NCBI GenBank assembly: GCA_009760885.1
Contig: CM019700.1
Span: 2,161,405 to 2,225,404, forward strand
DNA length: 64,000 nucleotides
Origin: Achatina immaculata
Taxonomy: Eukaryota > Mollusca > Gastropoda > Stylommatophora > Achatinidae
Direction of reading: 5' to 3'
The notes beneath the pieces were generated by a model, which did no database searches, was not told the origin of the DNA, and was given only the letters and a program-made list of their open reading frames with translations. Numbering within the stretch: position 1 is the first letter of the stretch; each line of letters opens with the position of its first letter. Positions 31,691 through 42,883 of this stretch are shown here, in pieces. A program made the translations under genes and the position numbers.

Positions 31691-33447
31691 CAGGATATAC
31701 ATTTTTAAAATACCTTGGCCCGCGTATTAAAAAAAAAGTTGGTACACCTGATATAGGTGTCATACAAGAAGAGAAGGATTGTCTGATCCAGAATGAAATA
31801 ACAACAGTAACAGAAAGATAATTATTTGAACAGGCATCATATAAGAGAAGTAAACTTTGATTTATAAGAAATGTTATAGCACGAGTTTTGTAGTTATTAA
31901 GAAATATAATAAGGTAAAGGTAAAATCCTTGTTTTCATGTGTTTAGGCATATTGGGATACGATGGTAGACCTGCATTTCCAAGACTTGGGCACTTGAAAG
32001 CGTGATGCAATATAATACGGTGTACAGGTAAACAAGGAGGGGGGGAATCTGTAATATTTAACACTCTTAATATACAGATACCGTACACAGAAACAGGTAT
32101 GCACAGAATGTTACAAATACTTCAAAACAACAAGAGTTTACACAGGTCTGAAGCCAGGGGCGGATAATCTATTAGGCTAGCGGGCTTAAGTCTAGGGAGG
32201 ACCCTCAGAGAAGAAAAATGAAACCATGCAAAATACAGATTATTGGTTTATGAATTTTGTATCTGGGGATGGACGGTATGGGCCCGAAGGAGCCCAACCC
32301 TTACTAAATTTAGCCTAGGGGCCAGGGCGTTGACTAATCTATCACTATGTGAACTTAGTTATCACCACGACGCCGTGTAAGCTTGTGTGTATCTAGGATG
32401 TTTCGTAGTCCGCGACAAGAGCAGCTGTCACACGCAGTTGAATCTCTTCCCAGTAAACGACGTGAGCAGTGGCCTCTACTCAGTGTGTGCCCCGAGGAAG
32501 ATCAGATCAGGTTATTGTCATATCTAATGGTCTTTTAATTCTGCATTCCATCCGTTCTGAAAGATAAAAGTCTGCATCGCTTAAGTTCGAAGTTAGCATA
32601 AAGGCTGCGTCTCTGTGGGTTCCCCCGATACTTGTCTAAGAGTTTTGTTTGGTAGAAATTAATCACTTTTTTTGTTTTTCGAAGGAGATTAGTATAACAG
32701 TAGCATGGGATTGCAAGCCAAGTATTGATTGTTGGAGGAAGTCATTTACCAAGGGCAGGAAAGCCGCCAACATCCGTCGAACAAGATTAAGTCACACACT
32801 AATTGAGAGCACTATCACGAAATCCAGTAAAATCTCGAAGAATGAAGAAAATAATGACCAAAGAGTGGCCAAGATCTCAATTCGCTATACTGGTCACGTT
32901 ATCGCCTCCTTATCGTAGGTGGTCGGGCACCCAAGGGACCACCCCAGCTGCAGATAGTAGATGGAGGTGTATGGTTCAGGTTTACAAAAAGACAAAAAGT
33001 GTGAGCAAATTTGGCAGAAACAAGAATGGCAGAAAGCAAGATGAGCATATACAAATAAAGAACATACAACAATCCAATATTTTGGCAAGGTCCCTTTTCA
33101 AGGATCGCATACAAAAACAATAAAACAGATAAAAATACCGAAAAATCAATAAAAAAAATAATAGGCTTTGCTTTTTTCTTTGGGTCTTCTCATAGTAAGA
33201 AAGAAGGGCACAGACATACATAGAAGGTACAAAGTGGAAGCCAGCGATTGGCTGAGAAATGAAGTAAAGGGATGATCATAACGGGTACGATATGGTAAAC
33301 AACTATGTTGTTAAATAGCCCCGGGGTGCTTCCAGCGGATAGATCCCCACAAAAAACACAAAAAAAAAACTGGCGCAGATTAAGAAAGAATGAGAAGACA
33401 ATATGGGGAAGAGGTGGATGGAGGAAGGTTCAGAAAGAATAGACAAC
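31691..33447. other. Unassigned, no gene recognised
   Basis: About 1.75 kb with only short ORFs (32649-32918, 32803-33123, 32982-33221) lacking family motifs. TAATCTAT occurs on both sides of 32173-32332, a possible small insertion, but no matching inverted ends were found. Confidence 0.4.
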
Positions 33448-34542
33448 ACTGAGAAGAGAAGACTGCTCGCTTAGGATGCCTAGACAACACTGAGAAGAGA
33501 AGACTGCTCGCTTAGGATGCCTAGACAACACTGAGAAGACTGAGAAGAGAAGACTGCTCGCTTAGGATGCCTAGACAAAACTGAGAGAAGACTGCTCGCT
33601 TAGGATGCCTAGACAACACTGAGAAGACTGAGAAGAGAAGACTGCTCGCTTAGGATGCCTAGACAAAACTGAGAAGAGAAGACTGCTCGCTTAGGATGCC
33701 TAGACAACACTGAGAAGACTGAGAAGAGAAGACTGCTCGCTTAGGATGCCTAGACAAAACTGAGAAGAGAAGACTGCTCGCTTAGGATGCCTAGACAACA
33801 CTGAGAAGACTGAGAAGAGAAGACTGCTCGCTTAGGATGCCTAGACAACACTGAGAAGACTGAGAAGAGAAGACTGCTCGCTTAGGATGCCTAGACAAAA
33901 CTGAGAAGAGAAGACTGCTCGCTTAGGATGCCTAGACAAAACTGAGAAGAGAAGACTGCTCGCTTAGGATGCCTAGACAACACTGAGAAGACTGAGAAGA
34001 GAAGACTGCTCGCTTAGGATGCCTAGACAAAACTGAGAAGAGAAGACTGCTCGCTTAGGATGCCTAGACAACACTGAGAAGACTGAGAAGAGAGACTGCT
34101 CGCTTAGGATGCCTAGACAAAACTGAGAAGAGAAGACTGCTCGCTTAGGATGCCTAGACAAAACTGAGAAGAAGACTGCTCGCTTAGGATGCCTAGACAA
34201 AACTGAGAAGAGAAGACTGCTCGCTTAGGATGCCTAGACAAAACTGAGAAGAGAAGACTGCTCGCTTAGGATGCCTAGACAACACTGAGAAGACTGAGAA
34301 GAGAACTGCTCGCTTAGGATGCCTAGACAAAACTGAGAAGAGAAGACTGCTCGCTTAGGATGCCTAGACAACACTGAGAAGACTGAGAAGAGAAGACTGC
34401 TCGCTTAGGATGCCTAGACAAAACTGAGAAGAGAAGACTGCTCGCTTAGGATACCTAGACAAAACTGAGAAGAGAAGACTGCTCGCTTAGGATGCCTAGA
34501 CAAAACTGAGAAGAGAAGACTGCTCGCTTAGGATGCCTAGAC
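33448..34542. repeat. 41/51-bp minisatellite, about 24 units
   Basis: The unit contains GACTGCTCGCTTAGGATGCC and TAGACAAMACTGAGAAGAGA. Two length forms exist: 41 bp (CAAAACTGAGAAGAG) and about 51 bp with an extra ACTGAGAAG. They are interspersed in short runs, a higher-order pattern. Confidence 0.93.
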
Positions 34543-34744
34543 AGTGGGGCTAATAAAGCCTACTAGGGGCTACAGAAGAAGGATAAAAAGAGCTGGAAAT
34601 ATTAACCTTAGATCGCCCGCGTTAAGAACGAGAAATTGCATCGAAGTAAATGGGACTAAAAGCAAGAAAGTTGGGCTTTCCAAAGGTCGTTCAACAGAAG
34701 AACAGGAGCTGATTGCAGTTATAGAAATGTCCCGTTTTCCTTGA
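34543..34744. other. Unassigned spacer
   Basis: A short ORF (34544-34744, +) without a recognisable family. Confidence 0.4.
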
Positions 34745-35110
34745 TGCTCACCTTCCCAGAAGTGCTTGGAGACCGGTGTCAGTCCCCTCTTGTATAATGT
34801 CGTTCAGATGCTGGCGAAATCGATCTCCTAAGCGTAAACCATTCTCCACTACATACTTCATATCACAGCGCTTGCATATAAAGGCATAAATGACGTTGTG
34901 AGAAGTCCAGGTAAAGCCCTCCTGAAGTAATAACGAGGATTTTTAGAAGGAAACCTCGTTTGTCTGAACAAGAAACGGACAAATTTATTGCATCTACGGC
35001 GACCGCAAAGTTTAGTACCAGAGAAATTTGTGTCCGCTGACTTGAGGCGACTTCTAATAGGCCATAAACGTTCTTATTCCGTCTGTAGGCCTCCAGTGGA
35101 GGCTTCACAA
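34745..35110 (-). mobile_element. Penelope-like element fragment (copy 2)
   Basis: Minus strand. Near 35000-35060 it reads 'SADTNFSGTKLCGRRRCNKF' (the Cys-rich lead-in, CxxxxC form), and at 34790-34915 'SHNVIYAFICKRCDMKYV' followed by 'NGLRLGDRFRQHLNDI', the GIY-YIG core with the YIGE motif degraded to YVVE. Frameshifted and stop-containing. A different, more diverged PLE lineage than the one at 3665-4700. Confidence 0.78.
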
Positions 35111-35419
35111 AGAGTTCTCACGTGTCAGGCCCGGTCTACTACTACTACTACTTTCTTTACAGAATTGGTTTTACCGAAGTCATTTAAAAAAATTTTTTTT
35201 TCTAGCTGTCGATAGCAAAGCTACAGTATTTAATTTCTGTACTGTGCTGTCAACATTTGAAGAAAAAAAAAGCGGTCCTAAGCTCATAACTTCCATGTTT
35301 CCTTTGTACATTATCACATATATCCTGGAAAGTTATCACGAATTTCACCGAAGCTAACACTTATCTCCACATCTTTATTTCAGAGGTCTTGAACAGGAGA
35401 AAATGTTTTCTGCCATACT
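35111..35419. other. Unassigned spacer
   Basis: A short CTA run at 35140-35154, then nothing recognised. Confidence 0.4.
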
Positions 35420-35985
35420 ATGACTCAGTCTTATAGTGCCGTCTTTCATTGCTTGGAGGGAGCGATGATTTACTGTATAAATGTGTCACTTCTGATTCAT
35501 ACGCCACCGGAGTTGCCTCGTACAATGAAACGACAAGATACAAAGCAAACAGATCTCTGTTCTTCACACACAAAAAGGCTCCACTCACTTCACAAGCGAG
35601 CATTAAATCTTATTTGTGACAAACACCCAGTACAGATTGTAGATCAACACAAACAACTCAAAATTCTACCCCTCAAAAATAGAATCATTTTTAACAAAGT
35701 CAAGTTTGTTCAGAGAATTCTGTCGCACAATGCTCCGCCTTACTTGTGGTCACTGTTTACGTATAACATTAAACATAGCCAGCGTTTAAAAAACTGTCTT
35801 CTTCCTAAACCCAGGATTTATCTGTACAAGAAAAGCCTTGCATACTCTGCAGTACAGCTCTGGAACACCCTCCCCTACAATTTAAAATCCATTGGTAATA
35901 CTTCATCCTTTAACTCAAACCTGTTTCAGTATTTACTTGCTTGTAATTATATGCCCCTATAAAATAACCTGCTGGTTATTTTATT
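35420..35985 (+). mobile_element. CR1/Jockey-like LINE, RT C-terminal region (family L)
   Basis: The open frame 35420-35962 (180 codons) ends like CR1/Jockey-type RT proteins: 'LHKRALNLIC', 'LKILPLKNRIIFNKVKFV', 'RILSHNAPPYLWSLF', 'CLLPKPRIYLYKKSLAYSAV', 'QLWNTLPYNLKSI'. The frame is intact to a stop just before a short 3' UTR. It meets the 3' tail of the RTE-A copy at 35984, so two LINEs face each other tail to tail. Confidence 0.78.
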
Positions 35986-36625
35986 CATTCATTCATTCAT
36001 TTCCATGTCTCTTGTGGAACTTTGCCTCCCTAACAGCAATCCTGTAGGCCTCTCGGTTGTGAGCAAGATGGCCTGCTGTTGATGCATCCATTTGCAGATC
36101 ATCAACGATGTCTTGCAGCCATCTTCGCCTCGGTCTTCCGCTCTTTCTTTTTCCCATTATGTACCCTTCCAAGACAGTTTTTTTTCTAGATTATCAAGAC
36201 GTTTAATGTGTCCAAAATATTTAAGTTTTTTTCTCTTTAATCCTCTTTACTAGCCAGCCTTCTTCAATATTAAGTTCTTATAGTATTGATATATTTGTTC
36301 TTTTTTGTGTCCATGATATTTGAAAAACTCTTCTATAACATTTACATTCAACGGCATTTATGTGTTTCTCAGCTGTTTTGTTAAGTGTCCAGGTCTCACA
36401 GGCGTATGTTGCGATGGGAAAGATGGATGCCCTTAAAAATCTTATCTTTGTAGTTCTGTCTGTTCCTCTCCACAGATTCTTTAGTGTTTTTACTTTCTGA
36501 AGAGCGATAGATGTTCTCCTTTTAATTTCCCTCATTGTATCTCCATTATTAGTTAGCAGTGATCCAAGATATTAAAAGCTCTCCACTTCTTCCAGTTTTT
36601 CCTCATTGATACATATTTCAGCTGC
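35984..36625 (-). mobile_element. RTE-like retrotransposon family A (copy 5)
   Basis: ATTC tail at about 35984-36000, then the family A 3' UTR and RT C-terminus on the minus strand. Positions 36278-36535 read 'MREIKRRTSIALQKVKTL', 'FPIATYACETWTLNKTAEKH', 'FQISWTQKRTNISIL'. Frame breaks lie downstream. 5'-truncated. Confidence 0.85.
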
Positions 36626-36802
36626 CAGAAAATAACAAAACAAACATAAGACGTATTTGTTATTTTTTGTGTTAAATTGTAGTATTTATGCACACGTGGA
36701 CGTGATAGTTCCACATGAATGAACAAACATCAAGGGCAGAATAAAACCGGAACTTATCATCTGTTACATCTGCATAAATGAATGGATAAACGTGCCATTT
36801 AG

Positions 36803-36937
36803 TATAGATAGATAGACAGACACAGAGAGACAGACAGACGGACGGACGGAAGGACAGGTGGACGGATGGATGGATGGATGGATGGATAGATTGATGGATG
36901 GATGGATGGATAGATGGATGGATGGACGGATGGATGG

Positions 36938-36971
<34 letters not shown>
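36803..36971. repeat. (GGAT)n microsatellite with ACAG/GGAC variants
   Basis: Perfect to near-perfect GGAT units over about 36850-36970, preceded by AGAC/GGAC variants. The minus-strand Ile-His-Pro-Ser ORF is a by-product. Confidence 0.94.
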
Positions 36972-38056
36972 TTCTTGAAGAAATAGACAGACAGACAAAT
37001 GTATGGGTTTAACCGCTGACAGAAGTCTTTACTCGGTCAAAGTTGTAACATGCACAATATTATGTGGAGATTCACTAGAAAGTTTACCTGCTACAGCTGA
37101 AAGCTAAACAAGGTCGGATTAAACGTGAAGATGTCCACTTTTACTAATAAGAATTATTATACAGTTCCCTAGAATATATGCTGTAGTCAATACTTCCAAC
37201 ATGTAAAACTGTTATATGACGGTGAATAAAAAGAAACCACGAATAAAATATAGTAACCACTAAAAAATATATGAGAAGGCATTTTGGCTGTTCCTCGAGC
37301 CTTCACATATTTTTCAGTGGTTACGTCCCTTGATTTGAGACTTTCATCCAACCCCCCACCCCCCAATTTATCTCCAATGCTTTTTGCAGTCAGGATCTCG
37401 TCAACGGTGTTCAAATCCAGTTGCCAGGCTGCCTTGATACTACATCCGGGTCAGTGGTTCACACAATGACAATTGAAAGATAACGCGAACCAGGATCGAT
37501 GTAGGAGTGCAAGGATCCCGTACCTCCGGGAAGAATCTTAGAAGCCGGTGCACGACTATCCCCTCCCACCTGTCAATCATTATTGAGTAGCCATTCTGTT
37601 TTCATCCACTACCACCCACCACCACCCCCCCCCCTTTCCTCGAAGAACTTCAGGCTTTTCTTTAAAACAGGGGAAGCTCTTCGGAGATCCTGGAGCAAGT
37701 CACCCACTTCACGTATCCGTATTTTCCAGGGATATATATCTAATACTTTGTTATCTGCTCTGTTTTTTGGGTTGTTCTTGTACTTCCTTTATTATTTTCC
37801 TTGAAACCGTGGCGTACTTGCATTCGTGATCATTTCTGATCTATAAGCCAGCGACGCTGATAAGAAGTGGTCTATAAGTTATACGTTTTCATGAAGGCGA
37901 AGGATTTCGTTTTTTCTTCCTCTTTTTTTTCTGATATTTGCTACCGGACGTAGCGAAGGAGCCTATAATAAATTCTTTAGTTGTTTTAATGCCTTTTTTT
38001 TTAAAAAATCGTCGCTAGCGTCAGTATCACAGCCACAGGGAAATTTTGCACACACT
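36972..38056. other. Unassigned, no gene recognised
   Basis: About 1.1 kb of unique-looking sequence with a C-run near 37625-37633. Short ORFs have no family signature. Confidence 0.4.
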
Positions 38057-38315
38057 TTTTATCATTTCAGGATCAAAATGTCAGTTAGATCAGTGGTTTT
38101 CAAACTTTTTTATCATTTCAGGAGCAAGATATCAGTTTGGTCAGTGGTTTCCAAACTTTTTATCATTTCATGAGCAAGATATCAGTTTCGTCAGTGGTTT
38201 CCAAACTTTTTATCATTTCAAGACCAAGATTTCAGTTAGATCAGTGATTTCCAAACTTTTTACCATTTCAAGAGCAAGATATCAGTTAGATCAGTGGTTT
38301 CCAAACTTTTTCGGA
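38057..38315. repeat. About 49-bp minisatellite
   Basis: Five units of CAGTGGTTTCCAAACTTTTT plus TATCATTTCAAGAGCAAGATATCAG-type text. The 'GTGGTTTCCAAACTTTTT' part resembles hAT terminal repeats, so the unit may derive from a hAT end. Confidence 0.88.
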
Positions 38316-38399
38316 TAGTTGTTTCCTTGCACTCCAGGCAATGTCTGTAACGTTGTCACACTTCACACTCCGTGTTCTTATTCTTGTCATTCTCCATCA

Positions 38400-38505
38400 A
38401 TCTGTCCGGAACTGCGAGCTAGTGCCCTTTGCAGCAATAGCATGTCAGATATGACTTGCTGATTGCCAAAACTGACAGCGTCTTCAATCCCAACGCTTCC
38501 ACACA
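38400..38505 (+). mobile_element. Family H fragment (internal deletion)
   Basis: The head GGAACTGCGAGCTAGTGCCC is joined directly to the family H end (GATTGCCAAAACTGACAGCG), so the middle is deleted. Confidence 0.6.
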
Positions 38506-38711
38506 TAAACACACACACAAGGTCCCTCTACAATTGGTTCTGATGCTTCATATTCCTCTCTTGTCCTCACAGCGGCCCAAGATCTTTTTTTTTCCTCTCT
38601 GAGCAAAATGAAAGAGAAAGAAAAAAAAAAGCTTATCCTGTATAATCTGTAGCAACCGCTCTGAGATGGCAACCCTAATGACTCAATGTTAAAACTCCGT
38701 CTCGCGATTCT
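38506..38711. other. Unassigned spacer
   Basis: No feature recognised. Confidence 0.4.
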
Positions 38712-38968
38712 TAAAGGTAAAGATAGTCCCTTAGTAAAATGCCGTAGGAGATGAAGTGTTAGAGACCTCATTATGCTGGGCCATCAGCGTGTGAGGTAGG
38801 GTGGCCAGTTCCTTTCCTCGCTGCCTTTCCTTCCCAGATTTTCTCTGGTACCCATAGTACGAGGCTGGGTCGACCACGGGCCTTACTGGTCGAAAAAAAA
38901 ATCACAAATCCCACGTAGTTGAGGATCTGAACCCTCGATCATTCGGTTGCTGGACCACTACGACTGAT
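38712..38968 (-). mobile_element. tRNA-derived SINE (copy 1)
   Basis: Minus strand: a tRNA-like head with a B-box-like GAGGGTTCAGATCCTC and a decayed A box near 38955, then a body with the AGGCAGCGAGGAAAGGAACT-type text and an AGACTATCTTTACC-like end at 38712. Same family as the clean copy at 50769-51034. Confidence 0.85.
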
Positions 38969-39214
38969 AAAAAGATTTTTTTTCTTTTTGGTTCTAACTC
39001 TCCCACTACCGAGCAGTGCCCGATATACAAGAACGTTTTTTTTTACTCTCATTCATCATAGAGCCCATGTTTTGCTGCGAGATGATGTGATGTCTGATTT
39101 ACTGCATTTTAAAACTGAGAAATTTGAAGTATGGCTCAAAGTCATATGACCGCATTTTTTTTTTACATGTAAAGTCTTTATACGACTCATAGCAACTAAG
39201 AGTTAAAAACAAGA
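38969..39214. other. Unassigned spacer
   Basis: No feature recognised. Confidence 0.4.
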
Positions 39215-39468
39215 TAGGTTTATCTCGTTATCATCTGTACTGGGACGTATAGGTTTATCTCGATATCATCTGTACTGGGACGTATAGGTTTATCTCGATA
39301 TCATCTGTACTGGGACGTATAGGTTTATCTCGATATCATCTGTACCGGGACGTATAGGTTTTTCTCTCAATATCATCTGTACCGGGACGTATAAGTTTAT
39401 CTCGATATCATCTGTACCGGGACGTATAGGTTTATCTCGATACTATCTGTACCTGGACGTATCCTGTC
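39215..39468. repeat. 35-bp minisatellite
   Basis: Seven units of AGGTTTATCTCGATATCATC plus TGTACTGGGACGTAT. Confidence 0.92.
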
Positions 39469-40267
39469 CTATTTTTGTAACTAATTTCGCTCTAAGTTCT
39501 TCACTTTTCGCTAAGTTCTATTCATAGACTAGAGAAGCATGCAGGGATGAATCACTGTTTCTTCCGCGAAGTCTAGTTTTAGCTTTTTTTCCCCTTCCAA
39601 TGTGGTGAGGTGCAGGGAGTGTTTATTTAGATGATTATGGTATTTTCGTGGGCGTTTCAGTTTTCTCATCATTTAAAATCTGCTTTTGGGATGTCCATAC
39701 TTGTAAGTTCATGCTGTCGTATTTGTTAACGCACGTGTCCGGAGTTTCAGTTCCGATCTAAGGATGCACATCAACTCCATTCGAGCAGAGACTACTTCAG
39801 AAGTATAGAACTCTGCGCCTGAGAACGATCAACGAAGCGGAAGAAGTTCTAATCATCGCCAAGTTTGTGAATTGTTGCTCTTGGAAACCGACGCTGTATC
39901 GATGCTGAAGTATAGCCATCGTGCAGTCGATCTGGTAGTCGATTGCGGTTGCTAACGTGAAGACCCTGGGCGAGCCCAATGCAAACGCCTTTACAAATAC
40001 CCCATCAAGAAAAAGACCACATAGAGTCTAATCTCTTGGCCCCACATTGACAGAGTACATACGCCTGTTACCGGGATCACAAAAGAGGAGATAGGATAGG
40101 TTCTTACACAGCTCTGGCTCTCCAGAATACGCAACCGTCCTCACATAAACGTAGAATTAGATAGAATCAGAATATACCCTTAGTCAAGCTAAAGCAAAAC
40201 AAATCCAAGATATTCTCAAGCTAAGAGAGCCAAATAAAGTGAACCAAAGCTAAAGCTAGTTATAACC
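39469..40267. other. Unassigned, with a weak family H remnant
   Basis: Positions 39860-39975 weakly resemble the family H head (ACCGACGCTGTATCGATGCTG). The rest is unrecognised. Confidence 0.4.
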
Positions 40268-40607
40268 AGTGATGGGGTGAAGAGTCCCGATAAGGTAATC
40301 AGCGACCCATAGCTGATATGCCAGCGTCAGGGTTAACGACCCATAGCTGACCAAGACCCTGTCCCATCTCTCCTTGGTACCCCCAGAAACAGACCTAGCC
40401 TGGCTAACGGGGCAGGGATCGCCATAGTCCCCATGTTGGTGGAGTCTGCTAAAGAAGCATTACTCACCCCCTGCTTTTTAGCTGTACTCTGGGACTGAAA
40501 AAATAGTTGCCATAACCCGCTCCCACGCTGATACGATGCTGTGCCTCAACATCTCTACAGCATCGGCTGCAAAGAACAACAGCTAGCAGTTACAGGGAGT
40601 TCGTACA
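40268..40607 (-). mobile_element. Family H (copy 4), least rearranged
   Basis: The most regular copy, on the minus strand: a head with CATCGGCTGCAAAGAACAAC, a middle with GTCTGCTAAAGAAGCATTAC and the GTACCCCCAGAAACAGACCT-type text, and two CATAGCTGA units before the end at 40268. About 340 bp, non-coding, no inverted ends or tail. It gives the reference order for the rearranged copies 1-3 and 5. Confidence 0.78.
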
Positions 40608-40790
40608 AGTACAAGATAACTAGTGATCGCTTTCGCTGGCAATTACAGGTAAATTACTGAATAAGAAAGAGAAAAAAAACCGAAACCTTTGCAAGTCGTC
40701 GGTTACGTAACCGGTTTATATTATCGAAAAATCTAGTACAAAGCAACCAGTGAAACAGGATAACTAGACCAGTAGACGGAATGTGTTCAT

Positions 40791-41786
40791 TTTGCGTGGA
40801 AGAGAATCAAGCAGTTTAGACTTTGGTTCCTCGTGTGAGCATTTTGTAAAGAATAAATCTCGCCACAAACAAGGTGAGAAGACTTTCACGCTAGCATTTA
40901 CTTCCCGGAGGTGTTTGTGAAGAGAGTTTAATTGTACATTAAAAAAAAGTAGAAGGCGCCGACAAAAGCAATATTTGTCGAAACTTACTTCCGGCAAGAT
41001 GAAAGACAAATATAATTGTATTGGTTTCGAGAAATTCCAGCGCGATCAGTGGTTAGAACTAAGTTAAGCCAAGCGATCAGTGGTTAGAACTAAGTTATTT
41101 AGCCAAGTGATCAGTGGTTAGAACTAAGTTATTTAGCCAAGTGATCAGTGGTTAGAACTAAGTTATTTAGCCAAGCGATCAGTGGTTAGAACTAAGTTAT
41201 GAAGCCAAGCGATCAGTGGTTAGAACTAAGTTATGAAGCCAAGCGATCAGTGGTTAGAACTAAGTTATTAAGCCAAGTGATCAGTGGTTAGAACTAAGTT
41301 ATTAAGCCAAGTGATCAGTGGTTAGAACTAAGTTATTAAGCCAAGCGATCAGTGGTTAGAACTAAGTTATTAAGCCAAGCGATCAGTGGTTAGAACTAAG
41401 TTATTAAGCCAAGTGATCAGTGGTTAGAACTAAGTTATTAAGCCAAGTGATCAGTGGTTAGAACTAAGTTATTAAGCCAAGCGATCAGTGGTTAGAACTA
41501 AGTTATTAAGCCAAGCGATCAGTGGTTAGAACTAAGTTATTAAGCCAAGTGATCAGTGGTTAGAACTAAGTTATTAAGCCAAGTGATCAGTGGTTAGAAC
41601 TAAGTTATTAAGCCAAGCGATCAGTGGTTAGAACTAAGTTATTAAGCCAAGCGATCAGTGGTTAGAACTATGTTAAACCAAACTAAACCAAGATAAAAGG
41701 GGGGGAAAAGCTGAATTTATCCCACCTTTACAAAATGCTCACATGCGGAACCAAAGTCTAAACTGCCTGATTCTCTTCCACGCAAA
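40791..41786. mobile_element. Satellite array bounded by 61-bp inverted repeats
   Basis: The left arm 40791-40851 (TTTGCGTGGAAGAGAATCAA...) is the reverse complement of the right arm 41726-41786 with a few mismatches; shared core GCAGTTTAGACTTTGGTTCC. Between them lie about 190 bp of unique sequence and a 34-bp array (41042-41677). No transposase. Inverted ends around an internal tandem array recall non-autonomous DNA elements of molluscs that carry repeats. No TSD was identified, so mobility is inference. Confidence 0.68.
41042..41677. repeat. 34-bp minisatellite with 4-unit periodicity
   Basis: About 19 units of GATCAGTGGTTAGAACTAAG plus TTATTAAGCCAAGY. The junction base alternates in pairs (GCGATC, GCGATC, GTGATC, GTGATC) over most of the array, giving a higher-order unit of about 136 bp. 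Confidence 0.93.
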
Positions 41787-42349
41787 CTGAGCATCCTGTT
41801 CTTTATCAAGCTTAAAAAGCCAGATGGAACTATCAAGTCAAGCCCGAATAAATCAAACTAGAACAAGCAAAACTGAGCACAAACAAGAAAAGATTATCTG
41901 CTTTCCCCGTCACTGCATTCTCTGTTTCCTGTCAAACCGGGCGTACTTCAAATTACATGTTTCTTGTTCTTTGTGTAAGATCAGTCTGACTTGTTAATCC
42001 GTTTCTATTGTTATCTTGGGGAGGCAGCCAAAGTAAAACTTGTTTATTTTATAAATGTAAAACATTCACCAAGGTCATTCGCTAGTTATCGATTGAATAT
42101 CAATACTACTGTAATGGATTTTCTGACGGTCGAATATCAGTTCGAATAGGAATAAACAGGTTTAGGAAAACAAGAATACTTCCTAAAAAACATGACTATA
42201 GAAGCGATATTACAATTAGTAGAGATTCGACGGTAACTTTCGGGTAAAATTTACATTTGCTTGAAGCATCGTCATTACACCGATATAGAAGTTTGTACAG
42301 ATAGTAGATGATAAGCACAAAAGTTTAGTTTTCACTTTTTATTTTACTG
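41787..42349. other. Unassigned, no gene recognised
   Basis: No ORF of note and no repeat family recognised. Confidence 0.4.
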
Positions 42350-42715
42350 AGACATGTGGCCCAGAGGATAGACGTTCGCTTTGGGTGTTGGAGGTTGTGT
42401 GTTCGAATCCAGTCAGAAGTGAAAGGGATTTTTTGTTGTCATGAATCCTCTCCAGCCTGTGGGACATAACGTGTGCATTGTCGTTCACTTTAAAGATCCC
42501 TTGGCAGTGTCACAAAAAGAGTAGGCCAGACGGCCATTGTCCAGGGCAAAATTCTAGGAGAAAAAAAATCTACTACGGAAACTGTCGCTGACGCTTGGAG
42601 TGTCTACGCTGTCTGCGACTCCAGCCCTGAAGTGGTAACTGGAAACTTGGTAGTCGAGCGGATTCGAGATTGTCCTGACTGCGATGAAACTCTTCGGACA
42701 ATGGGAATGAAATGA
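42350..42715 (+). mobile_element. tRNA-derived SINE, second type
   Basis: The head has an A-box-like TGGCCCAGAGGATAGACG and a B box GTGTTCGAATCC (near 42400). The body runs from about 42425 to 42715 with CACTTTAAAGATCCCTTGGC. No clear tail or TSD. The body differs from the SINEs at 38712, 44172 and 50769. Confidence 0.72.
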
Positions 42716-42883
42716 AAAATTTCATCTTCCAGTAAAATCAAATTTAATCTCCCTGAAATACACATTTGGAGCAGGTTTTCTATGAAAAAATATTTGGTTT
42801 AGTATTGGAAAAGTTATTACTTTACTTTTTCCTTATTTTTCCTTCGAAAACGAATTCGAATTCAGCTATTGGTATGTATTTCC

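Noticed and set aside
32152..32345. Possible small hAT-like element with TAATCTAT on both sides
   Set aside because: The 8-bp repeat is AT-rich and no inverted ends match next to it; coincidence is likely.
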